Source: Selaginella moellendorffii (taxonomy: Eukaryota; Streptophyta; Lycopodiopsida; Selaginellales; Selaginellaceae). From it: DNA of 64,000 nt. Positions within the stretch are counted from its first letter, which is position 1; the number at the start of each line of letters is the position of its first letter. This document shows positions 34,515-46,619 of this stretch, piece after piece. The notes below the pieces were generated by a model. That model had not been told where the DNA came from, ran no database searches, and was given only the letters and a program-made list of their open reading frames with translations. The position numbers and the translations under genes are program-made. The stretch is taken from contig NW_003314268.1 in NCBI RefSeq assembly GCF_000143415.4, positions 325,117-389,116 of the forward strand, given 5' to 3'.

Positions 34515-34969
34515 TATTGAGGGCCAAAGCCAGCTCAAGAATAAAACTTGGTCCAAGTCGGGGTTTTTTCCTTCTTTTTTGGTTATAGTGGGGGGAATAA
34601 GGGAACATTCTGCTGAAAACAGGGTGCGCCCCTTGGTGCTAGAGGTTGACGATAGGGGGGACGGCCAATTTGCAGGCATAGCATGTGTGTAGAAGTGAAG
34701 GGAGTGAAATAAAGAGAAGGTCTTGGAAGGATGCCTCGTCCAACAGCCTTGGAGTGCGTGGAGCAGAGGTTGGCAGTGCAGCGGCGACTACAGTTGTTTG
34801 AGGAGCATATCACAGCGAGAATTGCTCAAGATCAACCAATCTGTGTGAGTTGTCCGACTTGTGGGCAGCCCTGGGTTAGGATGTTGGCAGAGGTTCTAGC
34901 AGAGGTCGCCGACGAGGCTAGGCAGCAGTGATTATCCACGTCGCTGGTGTGTTGTCGTGAGGAGTGACA
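34515..34969 (+). repeat. 5' LTR of the Gypsy element
   Basis: 455 bp, ending GTGACA. The start is eroded (TATTGAGGGCC against TGATGTCAAGGGCC in the 3' LTR). It contains a 66-codon frame (34731-34931) with CPTCGQPW that is broken in the other LTR, so it is probably not a gene. Confidence 0.9.
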
Positions 34970-34974
34970 TCTTT

Positions 34975-34992
34975 TGGTGCATTGCCTAGGAA
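34975..34992 (+). promoter_or_regulatory. Probable primer-binding site of the Gypsy element
   Basis: TGGTGCATTGCCTAGGAA begins five bases after the 5' LTR. It starts with the required TGG and resembles the TGGCGCCGTTGCC-type sites of plant Gypsy elements. Confidence 0.6.
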
Positions 34993-35082
34993 GCAAAGCA
35001 AGCATGGAGATTGTGGTAGAAGGGTGAGCGCCAGGGGAAGTCGGGCTGCCCTAACCAAATCGAGGCTGTTCCTTCTTGGTGT

Positions 35083-36714
35083 ATGAGCCAAAGAAGACAA
35101 GAGTATTTGGCGAGACTTGTAGAAGCGCAAGAGCAAGAGGAAAGACGAACGAAGCAAAGACGTGAGAGAGAGGCGAGAATTCTTGCGAGAAATCTGCCAC
35201 TGGTTCATGAGCCTGAGAGCCCAAGAGCGAGGAGTGCAGATCCTCGGCCAAGCAGTCCTGTTAGCGATCAGGAGAATAATCAGGAACAAGAAGACGAGTG
35301 GCAGGAGTTCCAGTCATCACCACCGCGACAACAGCCAATAGAGCAGCAGCAACAACCACCAATCCAACAAGTACAACAACCTCGGCAACAACAAGCAGGG
35401 AATATGGAAATGACAAAAATGAAGTATACCATCTTTAATGGTATGGGAGATCCAGACGCCCACGTGACAGCGCTTGAGAATACGTCTACAACAAATGATG
35501 AGGCAGATGCAGCAGATCGCAGGAAACTTTTTCCAGCCACGTTACAAGGCGTAGCTACAAAATGGATGGCTCAAGTTCCGGCAGCGACAGATTGGGCAGC
35601 ATTGAGAGCATCCTTTTTGGCTACCTTTCGGCCGGTAGGCTTTTCACAGCGACTCATGAGTGATCTGAGTCATTTTCAACTCTTGCCTGGTGAGAGTTTA
35701 CAAAGCTATACATTAAGGTTCAAGGGATTGATCCTCAAGAAGCAACCACAGCCGACAAAAGAAGAGCAAGCACAGTACTACACAAATGGCTTGCCTCATG
35801 CGGTTAGCTTTCATGTCTCGTGCCATAATCCACAAACTTTGGCCGATGCAATTCGTCTAGCGGGAACCTGGGAGCAAGCACAGCTCAAGATAAGACACCA
35901 CTTCAGTAATCTTGGAATGGGAGCTTTCAGCAATGGAATGATGAATTCCATGATGGGAGGACTTGGAAGCACACCACAACAACCAATACCTACTGGACAG
36001 CAGCCTTTTGGAGTCTTTGGAACAGGTCTTGGGATGATGGACTATAGCCACCAACAACAGCAACAATGGCAAGCTTCAACAAGTGCAGTTCCAAATCCAG
36101 CGGCAACTACAGTGGATATCCAAGCAGAGATGAAGAAAATAAAGGAAGACATGGTGGAAGCCATGACAAAAAAGATGAATGACTTGCAATTGAATTGGGT
36201 TAGAGGGGTACAGAGCAGGCCACAGCCCGTGCGGCAACGAGAAAACATCTGGTGTGTGCGATGCAACAATTATGGACACTACCCAAATGAGTGTCCACAG
36301 CCAGTGGTGAATCGAGAGAAGTGTCAGTATTGCCGGTGAACTAATCATCGCTCAGAGGATTGTTTTTACAAACCAGGAAATCCAGCAATCCCTGCAAGTT
36401 ACATCCAAACTGCGCCATCATCACCACCATCTTCGGTTCGAGCACCGACCTTCTTTCAATGCTCGTTTTCTCCTCCAGTCCAGACCATGAGCTATGAGCT
36501 AGTGATTCAGGGGTATACGCCAGATATGATTCCAGTATATGCAGCAGCACCAATTCCAGGTGGCCGTGGACGAGGAGCTCCCTGTAGAGGACCTGTTCAA
36601 TGCTGGAATTGCGATGAGATGGGCCACATTTCACCAAACTGTCCACATCCCAGGAAGCAGATTGGGTACCAGCCCATATGTGGAATCTGTCAGACACAGG
36701 GCTTGCACGAGTAG
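35083..36714 (+). pseudogene. Gypsy gag with four CCHC knuckles, interrupted
   Basis: The frame opens at ATG 35083 with a charged coiled-coil-like start and a Gln-rich run. It then has a retrotransposon gag core (ATKWMAQVPAATDWAALRAS, LPGESLQSYTLRFKGL). Zinc knuckles follow: CVRCNNYGHYPNEC, a second split by the TGA at 36337-36339, CWNCDEMGHISPNC and a fourth, looser one split by a stop at 36712-36714. Gag packages element RNA in a cytoplasmic particle. Four knuckles are more than the usual one or two. Confidence 0.85.
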
Positions 36715-36810
36715 GACAATTGCCCGCATAAGTTCAAGCCAAGCAAGGGAAAGGGGGTTGTAGAAAGCAATGCAATTTTTGTCCAGCAAGCTGCACCAAA
36801 ATCTGGAGTT

Positions 36811-38922
36811 ATGACACGGGCACGGAGGCGTCAACAGATGGAGAACTCTGTAATTGAGGATGCTGAGGAGGAGGATGACCCAGAGAAAATTGCAAGAAAG
36901 AACCGCAAGGAGAATAGAGAGAGCAAGCAGCCCAAATCCGATCCACTGGCTACAAATGACCAAGATAAACTAGTCCCTGATCCTGAAATAACTACCCCAG
37001 ATAGGGCTCTTGACAAGGGCCAGGGAGTCGCCAAGGTGCTACGCAAAAAGTGGAAACGAGTGTTGAATCTAGAAACGCAGCCGTACAATATTCTTCAAGA
37101 CTTGGATAGTCAACGCCCAAACATCACATTCGCCTAGCTCTTGCAATTGGCTCCAGGCATGAGGAAAGTGTTGGCCGTGGCCATGAAGGGATATCGAGAA
37201 GTACTGGTTAATTCAGCTTGGCCCCTTATCACAGATCTTAGTTCCCCCTGTATAGATGTGGAGACGCAAGGCGAGCTGATCCGTCGCGCTGTGATCGATG
37301 TTGGAAGTGGGGTGAATATTTTGCCTAAGGAGACCTGGCGAAAGTTCAATCTTCTAGAACCAGTTCCAGTGCCGTTTATGGTTAAAATGGCCGACCAGAG
37401 ACGTGTCCAGCCAAGAGGAATCATGACCGCTGTTCGCACTCAGATTGCTGGTCTAGTTTTCCACATCGATTTCATGGTTTTGAGGATGAAGGAGGGCATG
37501 TTGGGCTATCCACTGCTGCTCGGACGTCCTTGGCTTCTCCAGGCGGCAGCTGTGCATAATTGGTGTACAGGAATTCTTGCCATTGGCGATGGCAATAATT
37601 GTGTTAAAGTCCAAGTTCATTTTTGCCCTAGGGCATGGCAAGTACTTGGGGCAGAACAGGAGGATGAAGACAGCTCTGATACATCCAATTCTAGCAGCCA
37701 TACAAGCAATGAGGACAATGAGGAGGATAGCAGCAGCACAGCCAGTTGTGAGGAGCTAGAAATGGTGGATGTGGCTGCTATCACCAAGAATTCCTGGGGT
37801 AAGCCTTTTTCAGTATGCAACACCGAGGAGCTTGAGAGCTAGCTATGGGGAAGTGATGGAGAGTTGCCTTTCGGCAGCGTACAGATGGTGGAAGAAGAGA
37901 TTGGTGCCAAACAGTGGCGAGGATGGAGCCCTTTTCCTCGCTACATAGCTACGGTGCTACACAAGAAGTGGATGGACGGCATTTTGAATCCTGATGTGAG
38001 GAACAATTTTTTGAGCGAGGAACTAGTTGCCACTTGCCAACTCAAAGCTATTCCAGTGGAGCAGCCATGCTGGGCTATGTGAGCAGGAGAGTTGAAGCGG
38101 ATAGTATATAGAGTTCCAGGGTTGACGATCAAGATACCAGAATTTCCAGTCGACTTGGATTTTCTGGTGGCACCTTGGAAAATGGACAACTATATTCTGC
38201 TGGGACGAGATTTCTTAAAGGCAGCAAGAGTGTCTCATCAGTGGAATGATCCGCTTCACTTGTGGATTCCAAATCCACATGGCAGTGATAGAGTGTAGAT
38301 TGGCATGGAAGAAGGGGACAAGCCCAGAGAGCAAGTTTTTATCACGGTGTTGGAATCAAGAGCTGAAAATCAAGCTGTGCCAATGCCAGTGGCGTTCCAG
38401 ACAGTGGACAGTTCTGAGGCTTGGATGGGAGGAACCAAAGCAATGCATCTCACAGCATTTTTGGAGAATGTGGAACTCACAGCAATGGTGGATCCAGGAG
38501 CACTTGGCAACTTTTTGACAAAAGATGGAGCAGCTCGAGCAAGCTTGGCGATTACAGCTCTTCCTGAGCATTACATTGCCGTCTATGCCGATGGTGGAGT
38601 TTTTCTAGTGCTGGGTCTCATGAGTTCCAACGTGGTGATTGGTGAGGGAGACTTTCACGAGATGCCTTTTTATGTGATCGAGGGCACTGTGACCAGCGTA
38701 CCAGTTACTTTGGGAGCAGCTTGGCTTTTCCAAGTACAGGCTAGTCACGACTATGTGACTGGTACTCTGGTGGTGGAAGATGATAATCATCGATCTCGGA
38801 CAATCATCTTGTCTGATATCAGTGCGTTTGATTATCACTTTTCTTACATGCTGAAAGTCGAGAAGGCTTCAAGGTTAAAAAGCAAGGAAGTGACAGCATG
38901 CAAGTGCTCAAGTCATCACTAA
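36811..38922 (+). pseudogene. Gypsy linker and two retropepsin-like domains
   Basis: This is in the same frame as gag. A charged linker is followed by a first aspartic-protease-like domain (AVIDVGSGVNILP ... LLLGRPWL) where DTG/DSG has become DVG. Stops follow at 37840 and 38080. A second protease-like segment (LTAMVDPGALGNFL ... VTLGAAWLF) lies between about 38450 and 38790, with DPG at the active site. The frame closes at 38922 and pol continues in another frame from about 38898. The doubled protease-like region is unusual and neither copy keeps a canonical active site. Confidence 0.7.
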
Positions 38923-41900
38923 CTCAGCTAATCCAGATCGGGAATGGACCTCAAGATCTAGCTGGTCATCAACTTTCCGTGGACATGGTGCCAACAGCTG
39001 ATTTGGAAGCAGGAAATTATCCCAGCTATTTTTTTAAGGAGCAGGTTTCTGATCTTCCACTCAAGGAGACTTCCGCTCGTTCTCAAGTCAATTCAGATTA
39101 TTTTGGAAGGGCACCCCAGACACAGGTTGTGTTTATGGAGCAGGTTGGTGACGAGCGATGTGAGTTACTGGTGGGACACCAACTCACCAAGGAGGAGGTG
39201 GAAGCTTATCGTCAACTATTTTTGGAGTTTTGAGATGTGTTCGCATGGAGCTATGCTGAACTTGCTGGAGTAGATCCGGAGCTGGTGCAACACAAGATTC
39301 CCTTGCTTCCAGATGCGGTGCCACAGCGGCAAAGAGCTTATAAGATGAATCCGAGCTATGCTAAGGCTGTGCATGAAGAGCTTCAGAAGCTGTTGGATGC
39401 AGGATTTATTGAAGAAGTGGAGGCTACAGATTAGCTCTCGCCAATCGTAGTGGTCCGGAAGAAGAATGGAAAACTTAGAGTGTGCGTGGATTATTGCCGC
39501 CTTAATGCTGCAACGAGGCGGGATGGATTTCCTCTTCCCTTCATAGATGTGGTGCTGGATGGGGTCGCAAGGAAGGAGTTGTACAGCTTTATGGATGGTT
39601 ATAGTGGATATAACCAGATCCAGGTGGCTCCTGAGGATCGAGCAAAGATGGCATTTGTTACAGAGTGGGGTTGCTATATTTTTCGTGTCATGCCATTTGG
39701 TTTGACAAACACATTGGCTACTTTCCAACATGTGGTGACTTCAGCATTCAGATCTCTTCTTTATGAGAGTGTGGAAGTCTTCTTGGATGACTTCTCAACT
39801 TTTGGAAGCTGTGGAAAACAGCTAAAGCAGCTCCGTGCAGTGTTCCAGCAATGCTGAAAGTTTGGTATTTCTCTTAATCCTGGGAAGTGCCAATTCGGAG
39901 TAATGCATGGCGTGTTGCTTGGCAGGGTCATCTCGGCTCAAGGCTTGGAGGTGAATCCTGCAAAAGTGAATGTAGTGGAAGAGCTTGAGGCACCACAGAC
40001 TGTGAGGGAGCTACAAGCTTTTCTCGGCCATGTTGGTTATCACCGATGCTTTATCCAGCATTATGCCGATGTAGCTTTTCCTTTGGCGGGCCTCTTGAAA
40101 AAGAACGTTCCTTTTGTGTGGACCCTTGAGTGCCAAGCTTCCTTTGTACAGTTGAAGCGAGCCTTGACGACCGCTCCAATTCTTAAGCCACCAGACTGGA
40201 ATTTGAAATTCCATGTGCATGTCGACACCTCAGCATTTGCTATTGGTGCTGTTTTATGCCAGCCAATTAATGGTTGGGATCATCCCATCTTTTATTCGAG
40301 CAGGCAGTTATCTCTAGTTGAGAAGAATTATTCAACCATTGAACGCGAGGGCTTGGGAATGGTGTTTGCTGTTTCCAAATATCACCACTATTTGCTGGGA
40401 AAGCCATTCCTCTTCTATTTGGATCACCAGGCACTGCACTATCTTATCAATAAGCCCTGTCAACATGGCCAAATCACTTGCTGGTTGCTTCTGCTTCAAG
40501 AATTCGAATTCGAGATCATATTGAAGCCGGGAAAATCTCATGTGATGCCTGATCATCTTTCGAGATTACCAGGAGAACCTGCCAGGGAAGGAGTTTATGA
40601 TGAGCTGCCCAATGCTCCTCTTTTCTTGTTGGAGGGCAGGCAAGTTTCTGCAGAAATTCCAGCTATGTTCTCAACTCGAGCAGAAGCAGAGGAGCTACTA
40701 TTATACCAGGTTGTAGCTGTGTCGGAGTGGTATCAGGGTATTGCAGAATTTCTGGCTGCTGGCAGATTTCCTAATGATATGCCGAAGGTGGCACAGAAGA
40801 GGCTTCTTTACCAGTCACGAGCTTTCACCCTGATTGCTGGCCAGCTTTATAAGGAGGGAAGAGATGGTGTTCTAAGGCACTGCATTCTTCCTCATGAGGT
40901 GCAGCAGGTGATTGGCTCTTGCCATGATTCTCCCTACAGTGGGCATTATGCAGCAGCAGTGACTATACGACTTGTGCTCCAAACTGGTTATTGGTGGCCA
41001 ACGCTCCAGCAGGATGTGGAGAAATTTGTGAGAAGTTGTGCTCCATGCCAGCGTGTTGGGCATCCTACTCGACGAGATGCAATGCCGTTACATCCAATTA
41101 TTCCAGCTCTACCTTTTGAGAAGTGGGGAATCGACTTCATGGGGCCGTTCAAGCCTACGCAACATCGCCGGAATCGTTATATCTTGGTCTGCACAGACTA
41201 TGTGACCAAGTGGGTGGAAGCTGAGGCTTTTACTGAGGACATGGTAGAGAAGGTAGCAGGATTCCTCTACAAGAATATCATCACGCACTTTAGATGCCCA
41301 CTTGAGCTTGTGAGTGATCGAGGTACGCATTTTATTAATGCGGTCATTGCAGCTCTCACAGCCAAGTATGGCATTTCCCATCGACATTCGACGCCATATC
41401 ATCCAAGAGCAAACGGCCAAGTTGAGAGAACCAATAAGACACTATGTGACACCATGACCAAGCTTTGCAACACAAGTGCTAGTGACTGGGATACCAAGCT
41501 TCTTGATGCGCTATGGGCTTACAGGGTTGCCTACAAGGTAACTACATGGTTCTCACCATTTTAATTGGTTTATGGCCAAGAGGCAATCCTTCCTCTTGAG
41601 CTGGAAGCTCCTTCTTTGCGGACAGCAGTAGCTTACAATTATGACTGGGACAGAGCTGTTCAGCAGCGGCTGGAGCAGTTGGAGAAGCTAGATGAGACTC
41701 GCCTCCTTGCTTTCCAAGCCCATGAAGTTCTCCAACATCAACACAAGAAGTGGTATGATCGTCATTTATGGGCTAGGAGTTTTCAGGAAGGAGATCTTGT
41801 GCTGCTGTATGAGAGCAAGTACTGGAAGCGTCTGGGAAAGCTTAAGATCCGCTGGATTGGGCCTTATCATGTGAAGGTTGTGAATATCAATGGCTCAGTC

Positions 41901-41924
41901 AAGCTGGAGGGATTTTGCTGGTAA
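38898..41924 (+). pseudogene. Gypsy pol: reverse transcriptase, RNase H, integrase
   Basis: Reverse transcriptase: RVCVDYCRLNAATRRDGFPLP, MPFGLTNTLATFQ and the catalytic VFLDDFS. RNase H: FHVHVDTSAFAIGAVL, an Glu in IEREGLGMVFAV, and FYLDHQALHYL. Integrase: an HHCC zinc region (HDSPYSGHY ... CAPCQRVGH), then the DDE residues in WGIDFMGPF, SDRGTHFI and RANGQVERTNK. In-frame stops lie at about 39231, 39432, 39855 and 41562. Each is one C-to-T or G-to-A change from a likely sense codon. The tail (WIGPYHVKVVNINGSVKL) lies 100 bp before the 3' LTR. Confidence 0.9.
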
Positions 41925-42021
41925 TCCGTTGCCCACACCAGTGAACGGAGCTCAACTACGGTGCTACCAAGTCCCATCTGGAGAGGAGTGCTCCGGGGAC
42001 AAAGCACAATGGTCACCGGGG

Positions 42022-42491
42022 TGATGTCAAGGGCCAGAGCCAGCTCAAGAATAAGACTTAGTCCAAGTTGGGGTTTTTTCCTTCTTTTTTGGTTATAGTG
42101 GGGGGAATAAGGGAATATTCTACTGAAAATAGGGTGCGTCCCTTGGTGCCAGAGGTTGACAATAGGGGGGATGGCCAATTTGCAAGCATAGCATGTGTGT
42201 AGAAGTGAAGGGAGTGAAATAAAGAGAAGGTCTTGGAAGGATGCCTCGTCCAACAGCCTTGGAGCGCGTGGAGCAGAGGTTGGCAATGCAATGGTGACTA
42301 CGGTTGTTTGAGGAGCGTATCATAGCAAGAATCGCTCAAGATCAACCAATCTGTGTGAGTTGTCTGACTTGTAGGCAGCTCTGGGTTAGGATGTTGGCAA
42401 AGGTTCTAGCAGAGGTCACTGACAAGGCTAGAGATGAGGCTAGGCAGCAGTGATTCCCCACGTCGCTGGTGTGTTGTCGTGAGGAGAGACA
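42022..42491 (+). repeat. 3' LTR of the Gypsy element
   Basis: 470 bp, starting TGATGTC and ending GAGACA. In the first ~170 comparable bases I count about 12 differences from the 5' LTR, all transitions. A 12-bp duplication (GAGATGAGGCTA region, near 42431) accounts for most of the extra length. Confidence 0.9.
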
Positions 42492-45400
42492 TGCACCTTT
42501 TGAAATGAAGGACTTATATTGTACAGCCTTCCCATTTCTAGCTGGTCATGTATGCCGGTCTAGTGTTGACATTAGTGGCATAGCAATATCAATAGCAACA
42601 TTTAAGGAAGTCTTCAACTTGAAACCAGCTCTCTCCAAACTTTCAATCTCTTCTTTCAAATGATTACAACTTAGCTCAACTGGCCACTCCTCTAGCATAG
42701 AATCTGGCTTTGAGATAATTAAGCTATGGATCCGGTTTATATGAGTAATATCAGTCCCACAATAGTAAATTCAACTTGACTAGTGGCTTTACCCCTAGAT
42801 CTTGACAGCCCTAGAAACATGATATTACTAAAAAACTTCAACTTGAGCGCATAAATGCAAAACATTGACCTCGACTCCCAATCATTCTGGAGCAACACAC
42901 ATTACTCTTGGCACTGACTTTTCAAATTGCCCAATGGATACGAGAAACTGGCTTACAAGCAATAATCTTCTCAACCTTTAGCATTGGATTTACTTGTGTA
43001 ACAACTGGCACCTTCTCCACTTCATGTTCCTTACTTCTTCTCTGGTGTCATGGAATAGAATTGTAGTAAAACTCTGGATGGTGAGAGCTAGGAGTGATGT
43101 TGGGCGCATCAAATGTTTGTCAATGCTTCATACGAGCTGTCCTCATGTCCCCAAGTGGTTTATAACTTAATTCCATAAGAGTTCCAATAACAACTTCCTC
43201 CACCATCTTAGATATTGACCCTATTGTTGGTGTTGTCCTTCTACCAACCCGCTCTAGAAGCTTGTCTAAGTTTGGACCTATACTAGCAAACCTTGCTTCC
43301 TATGCAACCAAAGCTTTTAATAACTACTTAAAAGATCTAGTGAGGTCAGAGAGTGTAGCTTTATAGAGGGACATTTTTCCTTTCCTTGCTTCAGAAGCTT
43401 TCCAACTCCAATGTTTGCTCTCAGAGAGATTAATTGTTAGTGTAAGTGCAATGTCATCAAGTGGTTGATCCTAGAAAAAATGCAATATTTGAATGTGACA
43501 AGAAAAGAAAATGAGAGAAACCTTATATAAAGAATATAATGCCCCATTAAAATATTCAAACTTCCCACCATGCAAGCCAACACTCCATTTATGGAAGGTG
43601 TTCAATTGGCATTTTGTCTCCTTCATGCCACCATATGTGCATCTCATTTGCTTTTGCCTTGTGCTCCTCTTTAGTTGGTGCATCCATCTATTCCCAATAA
43701 AGTTGCTTGAACTCATGATGGAAGCTAGACTTGATATATCTGCAATGTTCATTGACACTTTTTGCCCAATGAAACTCACAACTCTTCTCTCTACCTTGTA
43801 ATAGCTAACTTTTATCACCTCTAAATACTTGTCATACATCCAACCAATTAGCACTAGCAGCATCTACCATGAAACCGCAGAAGTTGGGTTTCTTCCCAGT
43901 TCACTGTTCAATAACCTTGGATATACATGTTTAAAAGATGGTTTGAGCTTGGAAATCTTGAACCTTGAATTCAGCTATAACCATAATCAAATTGCATTGC
44001 AACCTATAGAAGGAATGATTATAATATAAATCGGTATGGAATCTTTAAAAAATGAAAAGCCACTTACTTGTGATCATAAACATAAACTCCCATTGTTGAC
44101 CAGTACCATGTGGTCAAAATGGATCTAGGAATTAGCCAAGTCCCCATCTCCATCCATATCCATTTATTGTACAAGGTCCACACTAAAAGTAGACCAAGGG
44201 TGGACATCTTAAAAATGAAAGGGCGTTGACTATTTGAAATCACTTGGCCAATGAACAAGCTCCCATGAATAAACTCATAGGGACATTTTTTTTTAACTCC
44301 AAAATCGTATCCAATTCAGATTGAAGCTTTCCATCTCACCCTTCTCACATCCAGTTCTTTATTCTGCTAAAAAAAAAAGTGTTTCTAGTGACAAAGTAGA
44401 GTTAAGTATTAACTTATACCTGTTTAAATTTGTTATAGGTTTTATATTTTGAAGTAGGTCCTTCAAGTTGTTCTCCATGAAGTATTTTTTGCTATCAGCT
44501 TGTAGCAACATATCCACCACATAGTCCTTTAGTACAAACTGTTAAACACACTTTGGAATTGTGGCACTTTTCTTCCCAGCCTCTATAGTAATAGTAGACT
44601 TCAAATTGCAAAAAGAATCACGGCAAATTCCTTCCTTTATTGCATGTTGTTAGTATCCAATATGCACTGTTTTTCTACCTAAACATCCATCCTGTGGAAG
44701 AAAATAATATGTTTTTGCATCGCAACATGTTTGACACATAGATGTTGCCCTGCATTTATGACATTTAAACCTTGTAGCAACCTCACCATGCCTAGAGGGA
44801 TTGATCGCTGAGCCTTCAAAGAAACACATATTCTTGCCATGATCAAAAATGCATTTCTCAGTGACACACTAAAGCTGTCCACCATAATGGACTATGGACA
44901 CAGATCCGTTGAAATAGGAGAAGTAGGTCATCTTTACTTTGCACCAATTATGTGAATCAAGATGTGTCTCCATGCCCCTCTTCTTGCTTGAAGTCTATAA
45001 ATGTATTTTATTCATTTTTTAACTATTTTATATGTTTTCCTTTGTCTTTATCTCATATAAGCTTAATTGATATAACATGTGTTAGAACATTATAAATTGA
45101 GTATTGGGGAAATCGACAAACTGGCATGTGGAAATTCAAAGAATATATTCTCATTATAAGAAGATAGAAGCTCCTCACCTCTCATGTACTGGAACTTCTT
45201 CAGTTTCAACCATAATGATCGAGATTGCCGAAATGCCCTATCCACCGCTTCAAAAACTAGTCCAAAAGGAACACACCTACTTATTTGGGAAGCTATGTTA
45301 TAAAGTTTATCTTCTTCACTTTCGTCATTAGAGAGAATAACTTCATCCTTCACTCCTTACATAGTTGGTTGTGAAATTGACACACTCTCCTTTGCTCACT

Positions 45401-45844
45401 TTAGAGATCCTGTAATTAGAATCTTCTAACCTGTACATCTATCAAAATCCCACTGAATCCCATTCTCTCCCACACCACTATCGAGAAGAATGGACTTTTC
45501 TATCAAATTACCTTTATCCCAACATACATTCTCCAAATTAATTGATCCTAGTTTCAACTTGAATCTTCTACAAAGGAAGTTCTCTCCTATAACACTCTTA
45601 GAGAAAACAATTGGAAACTCTTGATTGAACTTCAAGTAGAATTCTCTCATATCTTCTCCTTGCTAAAGCACTTAGAAAAAATTTGGGGAGAAACTGATAA
45701 GAAAGAACAAAGATATTCTTTTATCTTGTGAGTTTTAATTAGCTGTGTCCTTGCAAAGAACAAGTTAAATATTTTAACAAAATATACAATTATTTAGAAT
45801 CTAAAGATATATGGGAATCTTAAAGAGCCACTCATATTAATTCT

Positions 45845-46255
45845 ATAATTGATTGTGAGAGGAATAATACTGTTGAAATGAATGGGGTTATGAGTGAGAG
45901 GTGCCAATTAATNNNNNNNNNNNNNNNNNNNNNNNNNNNNNNNNNNNNNNNNNNNNNNNNNNNNNNNNNNNNNNNNNNNNNNNNNNNNNNNNNNNNNNNN
46001 NNNNNNNNNNNNATCTTACATGAATTTGAGACCTCTAGTCTGGACTACGTATGCATCATATAGACGTGAGTCTTTCTACATTAATGATCCTCCTGAGACC
46101 CCTAGGTTCACGAGCACGTCTTGACATATATTATGGCGATTGATAAAATGCAACATCATCCGGCATTATGCTACACTGTTGTGATTAATTGGCACCTCTC
46201 ACTCATAACCCCATTCATTTCAACAATATTATTCCTCTCACAATCAATTACATAT
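45845..46255. repeat. Inverted repeat around an assembly gap
   Basis: 45845-45912 (ending GAGAGGTGCCAATTAAT) is nearly the exact reverse complement of 46188-46250. The left arm runs straight into the 100-N gap at 45913. The arms encode fragments like IDCERNN and EMNGVMSERCQLI, perhaps from a copia-type gag. It could be a true hairpin that blocked assembly or a misjoin. Confidence 0.7.
45913..46012. other. Assembly gap (100 N)
   Basis: Exactly 100 N. Any reading frame drawn across it is meaningless. Confidence 1.
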
Positions 46256-46619
46256 ATCTTAATATCTAAAATATTGAATAATTGTCTCCTTGGAAAAAAA
46301 CACATAAAATCTATGTTCATAGTGGATTTTTCCAATAAATATATCCTATCACTAGAATCTAGAAAGCAATTGCCATTAAAGAGAATGAAAATCATGACCA
46401 TTGACCGTGACTGTTAATTTTTAGGGTTTTATTGCTAGGGTTTAAGCAAGGAAGGGCGAGAGAAAAACGCTTGAATCTCGCGATGCTTCTCAATTAGGAT
46501 GCTAGATGCTCTTTAAAGACACTAAAAAGACACTCTTTAATCAAGGTATGCCTCTCTCTACTGCTCTTCCATCTCCCCATCTTTTTCTCCTAGCTCGTGA
46601 GCAACTTGCATATCATGGC

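Larger units (their letters stand above)
34515..42491 (+). mobile_element. Ty3/Gypsy LTR retrotransposon, full length but degenerate
   Basis: LTRs at 34515-34969 and 42022-42491 enclose gag, protease, reverse transcriptase, RNase H and integrase in that order. TGCAC flanks both ends (34510-34514 and 42492-42496). The order RT-RNaseH-integrase is the Ty3/Gypsy order. I see no chromodomain after integrase. Several in-frame stops and one frame change make it non-functional. Confidence 0.93.
34200..45660 (-). pseudogene. MULE/SWIM transposase gene, copy 2, split by a Gypsy element
   Basis: The N-terminal exon is near 45650-45100. The Cys-rich region is near 44950-44680, the HVYDHK block near 44260-44060, the FHWAKS-like core near 43870-43470 and the SWIM-proximal part 42660-42497. 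The rest continues beyond the insertion at 34509-34260 (ALKCTITRITYISAMAKEFVV, with CTYPDFT where copy 1 has CTCPNFT, so a SWIM Cys is lost). The order matches copy 1 throughout. Many frameshifts and stops show it is inactive. The Gypsy element at 34515-42491 interrupts the gene. Confidence 0.7.

Noticed and set aside
34731-34931. 66-codon gene in the Gypsy LTR
   Set aside because: The equivalent frame in the 3' LTR has an early stop, and LTR position makes a separate gene unlikely.
45878-46063. Reading frame crossing 45913-46012
   Set aside because: It spans the 100-N gap.
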